Shown here: in pieces, positions 1 through 7,893 of the stretch
Position numbering within the stretch: position 1 is the first letter of the stretch
Layout: the number at the start of each line of letters is the position of its first letter
Notes under the pieces: generated by a model
Databases searched by the model: none
Told to the model about the DNA's origin: nothing
Seen by the model: only the letters and a program-made list of their open reading frames with translations
Position numbers and translations under genes: made by a program
Assembly: GCA_007123625.1 (NCBI GenBank)
Contig: SKKS01000264.1
Coordinates: 1-9,278, forward strand
Direction of reading: 5' to 3'
DNA from: Paracoccaceae bacterium
GTDB taxonomy: Bacteria > Pseudomonadota > Alphaproteobacteria > Rhodobacterales > Rhodobacteraceae
DNA length: 9,278 nt

Positions 1-275
1 AAGCTCTGACGCGAGATCAGCATTCCACGCAATGACATACGGATGCGGCGCCGGGTCCGGTGGGACCCGCGCAAAACAACGCTCCGGAAGCCGCGCATAC
101 CTGTTGTCGAACCGGAATGTGGTTGTGTCGTACCCTGCGTCCATAACCGCGATCTAGTTCCGGGCACGACAATGTCCAGCCCGCCTGACGGCTGACACGC
201 GCGACAACACAGCACATGGCGTCCGCAAACACCCCGGGAACAGGTTCGCACCCGCCCCCGGGTCCGCAAAGTGCG
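1..275. other. Non-coding region downstream of soxF
   Basis: I see no convincing gene in this stretch beyond the soxF stop. It contains a perfect 7-bp hairpin (CGGGTCC at 52-58, loop GGTG, GGACCCG at 63-69) and two CCCGGG blocks (233-238 and 257-262) that could pair just after soxF. Neither is followed by a T-run in the operon's direction, so a classical intrinsic terminator cannot be claimed. In Paracoccus soxG and soxH follow soxF; the start of neither is recognisable here. Confidence 0.5.
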
Positions 276-1538
276 TCAGCCGAACACGTCGACGACGAAG
301 CCGTTGTACCAGCCGATGCTTTCCTCATAGGTCTGACGGCGCAGGTCGTCATCTTCGCCGGTCTGGCTGATGAAGCTCGACACGGACGCGATCTTTTCCT
401 CGGTCGGCTCGTAGCTGGCACCGACCTTCACGCCGTCGTCGGTGGCGATCAGCGACCAGCAGGTGTTGGCATAACGTGCCGGGAACAGACGCGAATCGGT
501 CAGCTCGTGCCGGATCACATTGGACACCACCTTGGCCTGACTGTTGGCCGAGAAGCCCGATTTCGGCATGTCGCCCTGCTGGCTGGCATCTCCCAGCACG
601 AACACATGGTCGTCCATGTGGGAGCGCATGTCATTGGGCCGCGCGGGCGCCCAGCCGGCGTCGTTTGTCAGCCCAGCGATTTCGGCAATGCGGCCGGCCT
701 TCTGTGCCGGGATGACGTTGCAGACATCGACATCCTCGACCACACCGTCAATGCTGACGGTCATCGCCTCGGGGTCCACCGATACGTTGTCGCCGCCGAA
801 ATCGGGGCCGATACGTTCGATCATGCCGGGGTAATGGCGCGCCCAGCCTTCTTCGAACAGGGCCTGCTTCGAAAACGCCTCCTTGGGGTCGACGATCAGG
901 ATCTTGGCGGTGGGATTCCGTTCCTTGAGCACATGCGCGACCATCGAGATCCGCTCATAGGGGCCGGGCGGGCAGCGGTACGGATTCGGCGGCGCCACCA
1001 TGCAATAGGTGCCGCCCTCGCGCATGTTCTCGACCTGCGCCTTGAGCAGCTGTGTCTGGCTTCCGGCCTTGTAGGCGTGGGGCATGCGCCCCTGGGCATT
1101 GATATCCCACCCGGGCACGGCGCCGTCCACGAAATCGATGCCGGGTGCAACCACCAGCCGATCATAGGGCACGCTGCCGCCACCGGCCAGCGCCACGGTG
1201 CGCGCCTCGCGGTCCACATCGACCGCCCAGTCATGCACCACATTGACGCCGCCGCCGACGACACGGCCATAATCGTGGCCAAGGTCGTCAAACTCCCAGA
1301 ATCCGCCCATGTAGAGGTTCGAGAAATAGCAGGTGTAATACCGCCGCGTGGGTTCGATCAACGTCACGTCGATCGCGCCCTGGCTGTCGTTGGCGATGTA
1401 GCGTGCGGCGGTCGCACCACCCGAGCCGCCTCCGATCACCACCACGCGCGGGCGGGACTGACCCGTCACCGCCGGGGCGGTCAGGATCGCCGAACCTGCC
1501 AAGGTGGTACCCATGAATCTGCGTCTGCTCAGTGTCAT
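276..1538 (-). CDS. soxF: SoxF, flavoprotein of sulfide dehydrogenase type
   Basis: This 420-aa periplasmic flavoprotein is homologous to the FAD subunit (FccB) of flavocytochrome c sulfide dehydrogenase, which oxidises sulfide to sulfur or polysulfide. A twin-arginine leader (SRRRFMG, residues 4-10) precedes the FAD-binding GGGSGG loop at 36-41 and a second flavin motif, VFVLGDAS, near 312-319. The three functional cysteines known from the Allochromatium enzyme all have counterparts: C70 in YYTCYFSN (covalent FAD attachment), and C189 in RCPPGPYER with C360 in NTCWS (redox-active disulfide). The C-terminal WYNGFVVDVFG also fits the family. The length is normal. The start has a good Shine-Dalgarno (AGGAGG, 9 bases before ATG). 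It is the last gene of the operon, 222 bp after soxE, which supplies a matching di-heme cytochrome. Family assignment is firm; the substrate in this organism is inferred. Confidence 0.96.
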   Translation of the reverse strand: MTLSRRRFMGTTLAGSAILTAPAVTGQSRPRVVVIGGGSGGATAARYIANDSQGAIDVTLIEPTRRYYTCYFSNLYMGGFWEFDDLGHDYGRVVGGGVNVVHDWAVDVDREARTVALAGGGSVPYDRLVVAPGIDFVDGAVPGWDINAQGRMPHAYKAGSQTQLLKAQVENMREGGTYCMVAPPNPYRCPPGPYERISMVAHVLKERNPTAKILIVDPKEAFSKQALFEEGWARHYPGMIERIGPDFGGDNVSVDPEAMTVSIDGVVEDVDVCNVIPAQKAGRIAEIAGLTNDAGWAPARPNDMRSHMDDHVFVLGDASQQGDMPKSGFSANSQAKVVSNVIRHELTDSRLFPARYANTCWSLIATDDGVKVGASYEPTEEKIASVSSFISQTGEDDDLRRQTYEESIGWYNGFVVDVFG

Positions 1539-1760
1539 CTGTCCATTCCTCCTGTTTGGACTTTTACGCCACAGCTACTTCAGGTCCGAACGGGCGTCGA
1601 GCAGCAGAAACTGCAGCAAGACCGTCACGTTGCGAACCTTTTCCTCCCTCTGCACGCGTTCCGGAAACAATTCGCCGCCGCAGGCCAGTGGTGCGGGACA
1701 GTGCCGCGCGCGGGCCCGGAGCGCGGCGAACCGTGTTCTTTACTGTGTTGCCGGGCCCGA
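1539..1760 (-). other. soxE-soxF intergenic region with hairpin
   Basis: This 222-bp gap is long compared with the tight soxC-D-E spacing. It holds the soxF ribosome site, a perfect 7-bp GC hairpin (arms 1703-1709 and 1721-1727), and a minus-strand open frame without ATG that ends at TAG 1575-1577. No T-run follows the hairpin, so it may be an RNA-processing or stability element rather than a terminator. Confidence 0.4.
1703..1727 (-). terminator. Hairpin after soxE, terminator-like without U-tract
   Basis: The arms GCCGCGC and GCGCGGC are perfectly complementary over 7 bp with an 11-nt loop, 33 bases after the soxE stop. There is no run of T after it on the minus strand. It could pause or partly stop transcription before soxF, or protect the 3' end of the upstream mRNA. 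GC-rich DNA forms such hairpins often by chance. Confidence 0.3.
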
Positions 1761-2477
1761 TCAATCACCTCGGCTGAGCTGTCCGTAGTATGCAGCCAGT
1801 GCGGCAATTTCCTCGTCGCCCAGTCGCTTGGCTATCATCTGCATCACCTCGTGCGGGCGCAACTCCTGGCGATAGGCGTGCATGGCCACCACGAAATGCT
1901 CCTCGGGCCAGCCGACGATCCCGGGAATGCCGTCGTCGCGCCCGGTGCGACTGTGACAGGCCGCGCATTCCGAGGCAAGGAATTCGCCGTATTCCGCATC
2001 GCCGTCGATGGCCAGCACGTCGTCCGAGATTTCGGGCAGGTTCTGGCGCGCGGTCGGCGAGGATTCGGGAATGTTCTGTGGCATGTGCGAATACTCGCGC
2101 AGGAAGGCCACCAGATTGGCGCGTTCGCCGTCGTCGCGCAGCCCGCCATAGCCCATCGTGGTACCCGAAACCAACGCGCGCGGGTTGTTGATATAGGCGT
2201 CCAGCGTGGCGAAGGTCCACACTAGGCCGTCCGCCCCCTGCCGCTGCAGCGAGCGCGAATAATCGAAATCCGAATGCGCGCCGGCCTTGCGATCATAAAG
2301 GTAATTCAGATGCGGACCGATAGTGTGTTCGGCGCCTTCACCGATCATGTGGCAGGCAGCGCATTCGTATTCGTACACTTCCTGCCCTGCAACCACATCG
2401 CCCAGGGGCTGCGCATGGGCCGCGCCAAGCGCCGCCAGCGCAAAAGCGCATGTCAAAGTCAGCTTTTTCATGACCAT
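1761..2477 (-). CDS. soxE: SoxE, di-heme cytochrome c
   Basis: This 238-aa periplasmic c-type cytochrome has two heme sites: CAACH at residues 39-43 and CAACH at 171-175. M108 (in TTMGY) is a likely sixth ligand of heme 1; M213 is a candidate for heme 2. A Sec-type leader ends near AHAQ (residues 20-23). The two-domain layout resembles the cytochrome subunit of flavocytochrome c sulfide dehydrogenase, and its neighbour soxF encodes the matching flavoprotein, so SoxE is probably the electron acceptor of SoxF. The start is uncertain: ATG 2477 and ATG 2471 (residue 3, MKKLTL) both follow a GAGG, with gaps of 4 and 10 bases; the second gives the more typical signal peptide. The gene begins only 6 bases after the soxD stop, so the two are probably translated together. 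Confidence 0.92.
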   Translation of the reverse strand: MVMKKLTLTCAFALAALGAAHAQPLGDVVAGQEVYEYECAACHMIGEGAEHTIGPHLNYLYDRKAGAHSDFDYSRSLQRQGADGLVWTFATLDAYINNPRALVSGTTMGYGGLRDDGERANLVAFLREYSHMPQNIPESSPTARQNLPEISDDVLAIDGDAEYGEFLASECAACHSRTGRDDGIPGIVGWPEEHFVVAMHAYRQELRPHEVMQMIAKRLGDEEIAALAAYYGQLSRGD

Positions 2478-2483
2478 CCCGCC

Positions 2484-3563
2484 TCAGTCGCTGTAGCTGG
2501 CAAGATACGCAATGATCGCCGCGCGGTCATCAGCATTCGACATGCCGCGATAGGACATGCGGTTGCGCGGCAGATAGCTGCGCGGATCTTCGAGGAACGC
2601 ATGCAGCGCGTCCGCGTCCCAGACCAGCCCGTCATCGGCCGCACCCGTGATCGCGGGCGAATAGCGGAACCCGTCGGCATGGCCCGCCGTGGCACCGATT
2701 ATCCCGTTCAGCGCCGGCCCCGCGCCATTGCGCGCGCCGTCACCGACCTGATGGCAGGTGCCGCACTGGCGCGGAAACAGCGCCGCACCGGCCGCGACCT
2801 GCGCCGGATCAAGTGACGCAGTCTGGACCTCCTCCTCCCGCGTAGTTTCGGGGGTGGCAGCTTCCTCATCGTGGTCGCCGTGATCGACCGTTTCGCCCAT
2901 CATCTCGGCCCGTGCGCGCGCCCCGGCGGGGTCGTCGGGGGTCACGTCCAGCAGGACGGCACGGAACGTCACCTGCACCGGGTCGCGACAGTCGGACATG
3001 CAGGGGTCGCCTGAAAACAGCGGCACCTCGGTATCGTCGCGATCGTCTTCATAGAAACCGGCCTCGTTCGGCAACTCGATTTCGGTGAAGTTCTCGTGCG
3101 TCAGCTCGAAATCGTCGTCCACCAGATCGTTGGAATAAAGGATATAGGCCACAATGGCATAGACCTCGTCCGACGTCAGCGTCTGTGCCGCGCCGAAGGG
3201 CATCGAGCGGTTGGTGTAGTCCCAGACGGTCGACAGATACGGCCAGTAGGAGCCCACGGTCTTTTTCGGGCTGTCGTGGGTCAGCGTGTTGCGTCCGCCC
3301 GCGATCACCGGCCAGTTGCCCATGCCCTCGCCAAAGTCGCCGTGGCAGGCGGCGCAATAGTCCACCCACAGATCTTCGCCGTCAAAGACATTGCCACCCC
3401 CTTCGGGGAGGCCACGGCCGTCGGGCATGACCGTGCGGTCCCAGGCGGCGATTTCATCCGGCATTGCGGCGCGGCCCAACCCCAGCGGTTCGGACAGGGC
3501 GGGCACAGTGGCCAACGCTGTCGCCAGCGCCGATCCTGCGAATATCTTAACCGACCTCGACAT
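2484..3563 (-). CDS. soxD: SoxD, di-heme cytochrome subunit of sulfane dehydrogenase
   Basis: This 359-aa periplasmic cytochrome is the electron-accepting subunit of SoxCD, which oxidises SoxY-bound sulfane sulfur. An N-terminal leader (residues 1-24) is followed by domain 1 with CAACH at 70-74 and likely axial M121 (RSMPFG), then a middle segment with cysteines C188 and C192, a charged linker rich in Asp, Glu and His (about 225-248), and domain 2 with CGTCH at 267-271 and likely axial M336. This matches the two-heme SoxD of Paracoccus rather than single-heme variants. The gene overlaps the end of soxC by 17 bases and has its own GGGAGG ribosome site inside soxC, consistent with coupled translation of the two subunits in equal amounts. 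Confidence 0.95.
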   Translation of the reverse strand: MSRSVKIFAGSALATALATVPALSEPLGLGRAAMPDEIAAWDRTVMPDGRGLPEGGGNVFDGEDLWVDYCAACHGDFGEGMGNWPVIAGGRNTLTHDSPKKTVGSYWPYLSTVWDYTNRSMPFGAAQTLTSDEVYAIVAYILYSNDLVDDDFELTHENFTEIELPNEAGFYEDDRDDTEVPLFSGDPCMSDCRDPVQVTFRAVLLDVTPDDPAGARARAEMMGETVDHGDHDEEAATPETTREEEVQTASLDPAQVAAGAALFPRQCGTCHQVGDGARNGAGPALNGIIGATAGHADGFRYSPAITGAADDGLVWDADALHAFLEDPRSYLPRNRMSYRGMSNADDRAAIIAYLASYSD

Positions 3564-4833
3564 TCTCGACCTCCCCGTCGGGCTTGACCCACCAGGTCTG
3601 GATCCCGTTGTTGTGATAGATGGAGTTCAGCCCGCGGATCTCGCGCAGGGCGTCCTTGGTGGGCTGGACATAGCCGGTTTCGTCCACGCAGCGCGATTGC
3701 AGGAACATCTCGGACCCGTCCCAGTCGATATCCAGATAGAACCGCGTCAGCGCCATCGGCTTCGCATCGCCCGCGATCCGCGCGGTCTGCCAACTCACGC
3801 CACCGTCCAGCGACACATCCACCCGCGTGATCCGCCCGCGCCCCGACCATGCCAGCCCGCTGAGCACCAGCGGCCCGGCCCCGTGCCGGATCGGCACCTG
3901 CGGCGACGGCGCGGTGATCACCGACTTCGCGTCCATCACGAAGGTGAACTTGCGCGCGCGCCCGTCAGGCATCAGGTCGGTGTATTTCGAGGTTTCCTCG
4001 CGAGCATGGACCGGGCCATCGGTGACGGTCAGGCGGCGCAGCCATTTCAGCCACATGTTCGCCTCCCAGCCCGGCACCACCAGTCGCACCGGATAGCCGT
4101 GCTCCATGCGCAGCGCCTCACCGTTCGCCTTGAAGGCCACAAGGCAATCGTCCAGCGCCTTGTCCAGCGGGATCGACCGCCCGTTCGAGGCCGCATCCGC
4201 CCCTTCGGCGTAGACCCACGACCCTTCGGGCTTGACCCCCGCTTCATTCAGAAGGGTGCGCAGTGACACGCCGGTGTATTCCATGTTGTGGACCATGCCG
4301 TGGGTGTATTGCGCGCCATTGAGCTGCGCGCCCGCCCATTCCATGCCGCCATTGGCCGCGCATTCGCAGAAATACACATGCTGTTCGCGCGGGAAGCGTT
4401 CCAGGTCGTCGTAGGAAAACACCAGAGGCCGGTCCACCAACCCGTTCAGCATTAGCCGGTAATCGGGTTTGCTCAGCTCGATCGCGCCTGAGTGGTGCCG
4501 CTCGAAGGCACAGCCCTGCGGTGTGATCGTCCCGTCCAGCGCGTGAATGGGCGTGAAGTTGATGGAGCTGATCGTGTCGGCGGTCAGCCATTCCACGTTG
4601 CGCCGGATTACATCGCCCTCGAACCGGATTGGCATGCCGTAGGGCGCGACATCGACCCCGTCGCCCAGGAACTGCGCCCAGGGCTGTACCTCGGTGATCA
4701 GCGGGTCCGGGGTTGCGGCGCGCGCGGCCCCGACCCCTGCCCCGACACCTGCCGCTGCCAGCGCACCACCGCGCAAAAAGGCGCGTCGGCTGGGGCCCTC
4801 CTTGTGGGTGTCGTCATGGGGAGTGTCTGTCAT
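3547..4833 (-). CDS. soxC: SoxC, molybdopterin subunit of sulfane dehydrogenase
   Basis: This 428-aa protein belongs to the sulfite oxidase family of molybdenum enzymes and forms SoxCD with the product of the next gene. A Tat leader (SRRAFLRGG, residues 15-23, then an Ala/Gly-rich core) directs the folded protein to the periplasm. C158 in the FCECAANGG segment (156-163) is the expected molybdenum ligand. The conserved block GYPVRLVVPGWEANMWLKW (246-264) and a C-terminal dimerisation domain with SLDGGVSW (341-348) complete the fold. The frame stays open upstream to 5247 inside soxB, but the start at 4833 is chosen because AAGGAG lies about 10 bases ahead of this ATG and the Tat leader follows. 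It sits 59 bp after soxB. Confidence 0.96.
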   Translation of the reverse strand: MTDTPHDDTHKEGPSRRAFLRGGALAAAGVGAGVGAARAATPDPLITEVQPWAQFLGDGVDVAPYGMPIRFEGDVIRRNVEWLTADTISSINFTPIHALDGTITPQGCAFERHHSGAIELSKPDYRLMLNGLVDRPLVFSYDDLERFPREQHVYFCECAANGGMEWAGAQLNGAQYTHGMVHNMEYTGVSLRTLLNEAGVKPEGSWVYAEGADAASNGRSIPLDKALDDCLVAFKANGEALRMEHGYPVRLVVPGWEANMWLKWLRRLTVTDGPVHAREETSKYTDLMPDGRARKFTFVMDAKSVITAPSPQVPIRHGAGPLVLSGLAWSGRGRITRVDVSLDGGVSWQTARIAGDAKPMALTRFYLDIDWDGSEMFLQSRCVDETGYVQPTKDALREIRGLNSIYHNNGIQTWWVKPDGEVENVEVG

Positions 4834-4892
4834 GACGCTGCTTCTCCTTCTCTGATGGCCCCGGCCGGGCCGCTTGTGGTCAGACACCGCGC

Positions 4893-6584
4893 TCAGACTC
4901 CGCGCACGGTGACGGATGTGTTGGGGTCCAGGCGGATGGTGCCGTGGCGGCGAACATGCGCCTCGACCACGTCCCAGATCTGCGGGCCTTCGGTGCCTTC
5001 GTTCACGCTGGCCCATCCGGCGACCGAATAGTTGCGCGCGGGATCGAGCGCCTCGCCGGTGGCGATCAGGTGCATGCCGGTGATGCGGTTGCCCATGGGT
5101 GCGGACACGTCGATGGTGTAGCCCATGCCCCCCACCCGCACCATGTCGCCGCCCTGTTGCAGGTACGGGTCCGGATTGAACAGGTTGTCGGCCACATCCT
5201 CCATGATGGTGTGCAGCATCTCGCCGGTCATTTCGATGCGGTAGCACTGGCCATAGGTCATGGCGGTCACGTTGAACACGGCCTCGCGGGTGATGGCATC
5301 GCCGGGCATGAGGCTTGCGCCCCAGCGCACACCGGGCGAGAGCGCGATCTCGGCGTCGCGTTCTTCCAGCATGGCGTTGCAGATCAGGTCATCCCAGGTG
5401 CCGTTGAAATTGCCCCGCCGGAACAGAAGCGATTCGGTCGTGCCCAGCACTTCCTCCAGCGCGTCCTTGTGCGGCGCGCGGTGCCTGTCGATCAGCGCGG
5501 CCATGTCCGGGTCGGGCACGATGATGTCCGAAAACACCGGGATCAGGTCATGGCGGAAATCGTGCAACCGACCGTCGCGCACATCCAGATCCAGGCGCGT
5601 GACGAACTTGCCGTGGCTGCCGCTGGCAATCAGCAGCGTCTGCCCCACCCGTTCGGGCGTAGGCAGCGCGTCATGGGTGTGCCCGGTCAGGATCACGTCG
5701 ATCCCCTGCACCCGGCCCGCCAGCTTGCGATCCACGTCAAAGCCGTTGTGCGACAACACCACCACCAGCCCGGCCCCGGCGGCGCGGACCTCGTTCACGA
5801 CCTCCTGCAGACGGCGTTCGCGGATGCCAAAGCTGTAGTCGGGGAACATCCAGCCGGGATTGGCGATAGGCATGTAGGGGAACGCCTGCCCGATCACCGC
5901 CACCAACGTGCCGCCGCGTTCGAACAGGGCGTAGTCGTCGAATTCGGGCTCGTCCCATTCGGCGTCATAGATATTCTGTCCCAGAAACGGGAACGGCAGC
6001 CCGGCCACCACCTCGTGCACCCGGTCCTGCCCGAAGGTCCATTCCCAGTGCGAGGTCATCGCATCCACGCCGAGGTGGTTCATCACCTCGACCATGTCCT
6101 GCCCGCGCGTCAGGTGCGATACCATTGACCCGTGCCAGGTATCGCCCCCGTCCAGCAGAATCGCATCGGCGCGGTCGGCGCGGATGGCATTGAGAACGGT
6201 CGCCACGCGGTCCATCCCGCCCATGCGCCCATAGGCCTGTCCCAGCGCGGCAAAGTCGGGATAGGCCAGTGCATAAGCCTGCCCGCTGCCCGGCGCGACC
6301 CCGTAATGGTCCAGCATGGCCTTGCCGGTCAGGTGCGGCGGCAGGCCCGCGAAGTCGCCCACGCCGATGTTCCATTCGGGTTCGCGGAACCAGACCGGGC
6401 GCGTTTGCGCGTGAATATCAGTGACATGGGCCAGGGTGACATTGCCGAAGGTCCGGCGCCCAAGCAGGTCGTCCTGGCTGAGCCGTTGCTGCGCGGCCAG
6501 CCGCCCCCAGTTGGCACTGCCCGACGCCCCCCAGATTGCCGCAGCGGCGGCGCTGGCCTGCAGAAATTCCCTGCGCGAGACCAT
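4893..6584 (-). CDS. soxB: SoxB, thiosulfohydrolase (di-manganese)
   Basis: This 563-aa periplasmic enzyme hydrolyses the sulfonate group from SoxY-cysteine S-thiosulfonate, releasing sulfate. It is a relative of 5'-nucleotidases. A Tat leader (SRREFLQ, residues 3-9) is followed by the metallophosphoesterase motifs: TDIHAQ with D56 and H58, GGDTW with D148, SHWEWTFG with H179, LSHNGFD with H279, and GHTHDA with H302 and H304. All expected metal ligands are present. The C-terminal nucleotidase-like domain includes NGTWDDL (394-400). The start has AAAGGGA just upstream. In known clusters soxA lies directly before soxB; here the preceding gene is soxZ, 187 bp away. Confidence 0.97.
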   Translation of the reverse strand: MVSRREFLQASAAAAAIWGASGSANWGRLAAQQRLSQDDLLGRRTFGNVTLAHVTDIHAQTRPVWFREPEWNIGVGDFAGLPPHLTGKAMLDHYGVAPGSGQAYALAYPDFAALGQAYGRMGGMDRVATVLNAIRADRADAILLDGGDTWHGSMVSHLTRGQDMVEVMNHLGVDAMTSHWEWTFGQDRVHEVVAGLPFPFLGQNIYDAEWDEPEFDDYALFERGGTLVAVIGQAFPYMPIANPGWMFPDYSFGIRERRLQEVVNEVRAAGAGLVVVLSHNGFDVDRKLAGRVQGIDVILTGHTHDALPTPERVGQTLLIASGSHGKFVTRLDLDVRDGRLHDFRHDLIPVFSDIIVPDPDMAALIDRHRAPHKDALEEVLGTTESLLFRRGNFNGTWDDLICNAMLEERDAEIALSPGVRWGASLMPGDAITREAVFNVTAMTYGQCYRIEMTGEMLHTIMEDVADNLFNPDPYLQQGGDMVRVGGMGYTIDVSAPMGNRITGMHLIATGEALDPARNYSVAGWASVNEGTEGPQIWDVVEAHVRRHGTIRLDPNTSVTVRGV

Positions 6585-6697
6585 GTGTTCCCTTTCGTCG
6601 CGACCGCTTCAGGCAAACCTTTCCCGTCAGCCCGCGCCGGATGCTGCGCGACCTGCCCGAAAACGTCGGTGTGTTCCTGAAGTGACCGTGTCCCATT

Positions 6698-6714
6698 GGC
6701 CGGTTTGCCCGGCC
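6698..6714 (-). terminator. Second hairpin of the soxZ-soxB gap
   Basis: The arms GGCCGG (6698-6703) and CCGGCC (6709-6714) flank a 5-nt loop. There is no T-run on the minus strand. Together with the hairpin at 6733-6756 it could form an RNA-stability or attenuation element between soxYZ and soxB. Confidence 0.25.
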
Positions 6715-6732
6715 TGATTCTGTTTCAGCGCC

Positions 6733-6756
6733 CGCCCCGACCGGTCGACCGGGGCG
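6733..6756 (-). terminator. First hairpin after soxZ
   Basis: Perfect 7-bp arms CGCCCCG (6733-6739) and CGGGGCG (6750-6756) enclose a 10-nt loop, 15 bases after the soxZ stop. No U-tract follows. It may terminate part of the transcripts, or stabilise the soxYZ mRNA so that the carrier is made in excess of the enzymes. Confidence 0.3.
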
Positions 6757-6771
6757 CGCAGGTGTTGCGGC

Positions 6772-7098
6772 TCAGCTTACGGCAATCTCGTGCGTTGCGG
6801 AGTAGACCGTGCCGTCATCGTCGTACCAGGTGAATTCGAACGTGCCGGACTCGTCCACCACAGCGTCGAATTCGATGTACGGATTGGCGGACACGCCCGG
6901 TTCGATATCCATGTCGATCACCGAGCGCCCGTTGAAGGTACAGGCAAAGCGGTTGATGATCTGGCGGGGCACAAGCGTGCCGTCGGAGTCGCGCCGGGTG
7001 CCCGACTCCATCGGGTGGCTGATGAGCGTGCGGATGTTCACGGACGATCCGGCGGCGGCGTCGCGCGGCGCACGGATACGAGGTCTGACATCGGACAT
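6772..7098 (-). CDS. soxZ: SoxZ, carrier-complex subunit
   Basis: This 108-aa protein is the partner of SoxY in the SoxYZ sulfur carrier. It has no signal peptide, as expected, because SoxZ is exported in complex with the Tat-targeted SoxY. The family hallmarks are seen: RTLISHPMESG near the N-terminus, VPRQIINRF followed by a single Cys (C53), SANPYIEF near 70-77 and FTWYDDDG near the C-terminus. The start follows AAGGAGA by a good spacing. The gene begins 21 bases after the soxY stop, so the two are certainly cotranscribed. Length is typical. Confidence 0.96.
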   Translation of the reverse strand: MSDVRPRIRAPRDAAAGSSVNIRTLISHPMESGTRRDSDGTLVPRQIINRFACTFNGRSVIDMDIEPGVSANPYIEFDAVVDESGTFEFTWYDDDGTVYSATHEIAVS

Positions 7099-7119
7099 GT
7101 GGGTTCTCCTTGCTCTGGC

Positions 7120-7536
7120 TCAGCCGCCGCAGCCGCCGATGGTGACCTTCACCTCGGCCGCGGCCTGCACGAAGCTGCCATCGGCCATGCGGGCGACTGC
7201 GACCACGTCCTGCGTGCCGCCCAGCCGGATGCGGGTCGAAACGCTGTGCGATCCCGCCGCCTCGCCGAAGCGGAAGGTCGCGACGCCGGGTTGCGGATTG
7301 TCGGTGGCGACGATGATGATTTCCTCTGCTCCCGGGGCATTCACCCCGACCGGCACGGTGTTGCCGTTCTCGGCGATCTCGGGCACATCAAGGAATATCC
7401 CGTCACTGCCCGGTGTCGCACCACCGGTGAATGCAGCGATGATGTCGTCGGCGGTTGCCGACCAGCCGACGGCGGGCAACATGGTCACGGCCAGACCGCC
7501 TGCCCCCACGGCCAGGGTTTGACGTCTTGTCAGCAT
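7120..7536 (-). CDS. soxY: SoxY, sulfur-carrier subunit with GGCGG arm
   Basis: This 138-aa protein carries the oxidation intermediates of the Sox pathway covalently on the cysteine of its flexible C-terminal arm; the protein ends in exactly GGCGG with the carrier cysteine at C136. A Tat-type leader (LTRRQTLAVGAGG, residues 2-14) ends near W25-SA, exporting the SoxYZ complex. The frame is open up to an ATG at 7608, but the start at 7536 is chosen because a strong AAAGGAG lies just upstream and the Tat leader starts there. It is the first recognised gene of the minus-strand operon. A normal Sox cluster would have soxX before it, which is missing here. Confidence 0.97.
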   Translation of the reverse strand: MLTRRQTLAVGAGGLAVTMLPAVGWSATADDIIAAFTGGATPGSDGIFLDVPEIAENGNTVPVGVNAPGAEEIIIVATDNPQPGVATFRFGEAAGSHSVSTRIRLGGTQDVVAVARMADGSFVQAAAEVKVTIGGCGG

Positions 7537-7740
7537 GGCGCTCTCCTTTCGTCTTGTCTGCCCGTCAGATAAGAGCGGGCCTTGGCCGGGACAAGCATCA
7601 CGCTGCACCGGCGGTGATCAACGAGACCGATCCCCACGCTGCGTGGCCCGGCTCCGGAATGCGATTTCGGATGTCCTCCCAGACACTCCCCCCGGTGCGC
7701 GTGGGGTGACCCTGTGCGACCGTTCAAGGAGTGTAGACCG

Positions 7741-7758
7741 CTGCATGCGATTCATGCA
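7741..7758. promoter_or_regulatory. Candidate SoxR operator 1 (palindrome)
   Basis: TGCATG (7742-7747) and CATGCA (7753-7758) form a perfect inverted repeat with a 5-nt spacer, the size expected for a winged-helix dimer. The left part, CTGCATGCGA (7741-7750), is also an inverted copy, 9 of 10 bases, of TCGCATGTAG at 7775-7784. Binding by SoxR is inferred from position. Confidence 0.45.
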
Positions 7759-7773
7759 AGACAAATTCTTCTA

Positions 7774-7784
7774 TTCGCATGTAG
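7774..7784. promoter_or_regulatory. Candidate SoxR operator 2
   Basis: TTCGCATGTAG abuts the candidate minus-strand -10 box TATAAA (7785-7790), so it would cover the soxY transcription start. It matches the copy at the soxS start (8060-8070) in 10 of 11 bases. A repressor here would block polymerase; SoxR is the obvious candidate but this is inference. Confidence 0.45.
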
Positions 7785-7813
7785 TTTATAGAAACCTTGA
7801 ATATGTCACGGAA
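7785..7813 (-). promoter_or_regulatory. Candidate soxY operon promoter
   Basis: On the minus strand a -10 like TATAAA (7785-7790; 5 of 6 consensus bases) lies 17 bases after a weak -35 TTCCGT (7808-7813). It is in the AT-rich core, and the operator-like motif starts directly downstream. An alternative pair, TTGCAT (7754-7759) and TACACT (7730-7735) with 18-base spacing, overlaps the palindrome instead. Either would give a soxY leader of about 190-240 bases. Confidence 0.35.
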
Positions 7814-7893
7814 ATCTTGTGGCGCGCGCCTGTCCCAGTGTCCCCAGCCAGAGCATGCCGCGCAGCATCGAATCCGCGATCAAGGCCAGCGAA

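Larger units (their letters stand above)
6585..6771 (-). other. soxZ-soxB gap where soxA would lie
   Basis: The 187 bp between soxZ and soxB hold the soxB ribosome site and two GC hairpins (6733-6756 and 6698-6714). I translated the minus-strand frames and found no SoxA-like sequence and no heme-binding CxxCH. Whether this is a scar of a lost soxA is inference. Confidence 0.6.

Noticed and set aside
52..69. Intrinsic terminator of the operon
   Set aside because: The hairpin is perfect but lies more than 200 bases after soxF and has no T-run on the minus strand.
216..2225. A 669-codon open frame on the plus strand
   Set aside because: It is antisense to soxF and soxE, whose products carry complete family motifs. 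Long antisense frames are common in GC-rich DNA, and its translation shows no domain I recognise.
4834..5247. Upstream extension of the soxC frame
   Set aside because: The extension runs inside soxB in another frame. The Tat leader and ribosome site place the start at 4833.
4944..6128. A 394-codon open frame on the plus strand
   Set aside because: It lies antisense within soxB. The His- and Val-rich translation is the mirror of soxB codon usage and has no family features.
6585..6771. Remnant of soxA between soxZ and soxB
   Set aside because: No CxxCH motif or SoxA-like segment was found in the minus-strand frames, so only a gap can be reported.
7537..7608. Longer SoxY starting at 7608
   Set aside because: The extra 24 residues precede the Tat leader and have no ribosome site, while AAAGGAG lies directly ahead of 7536.
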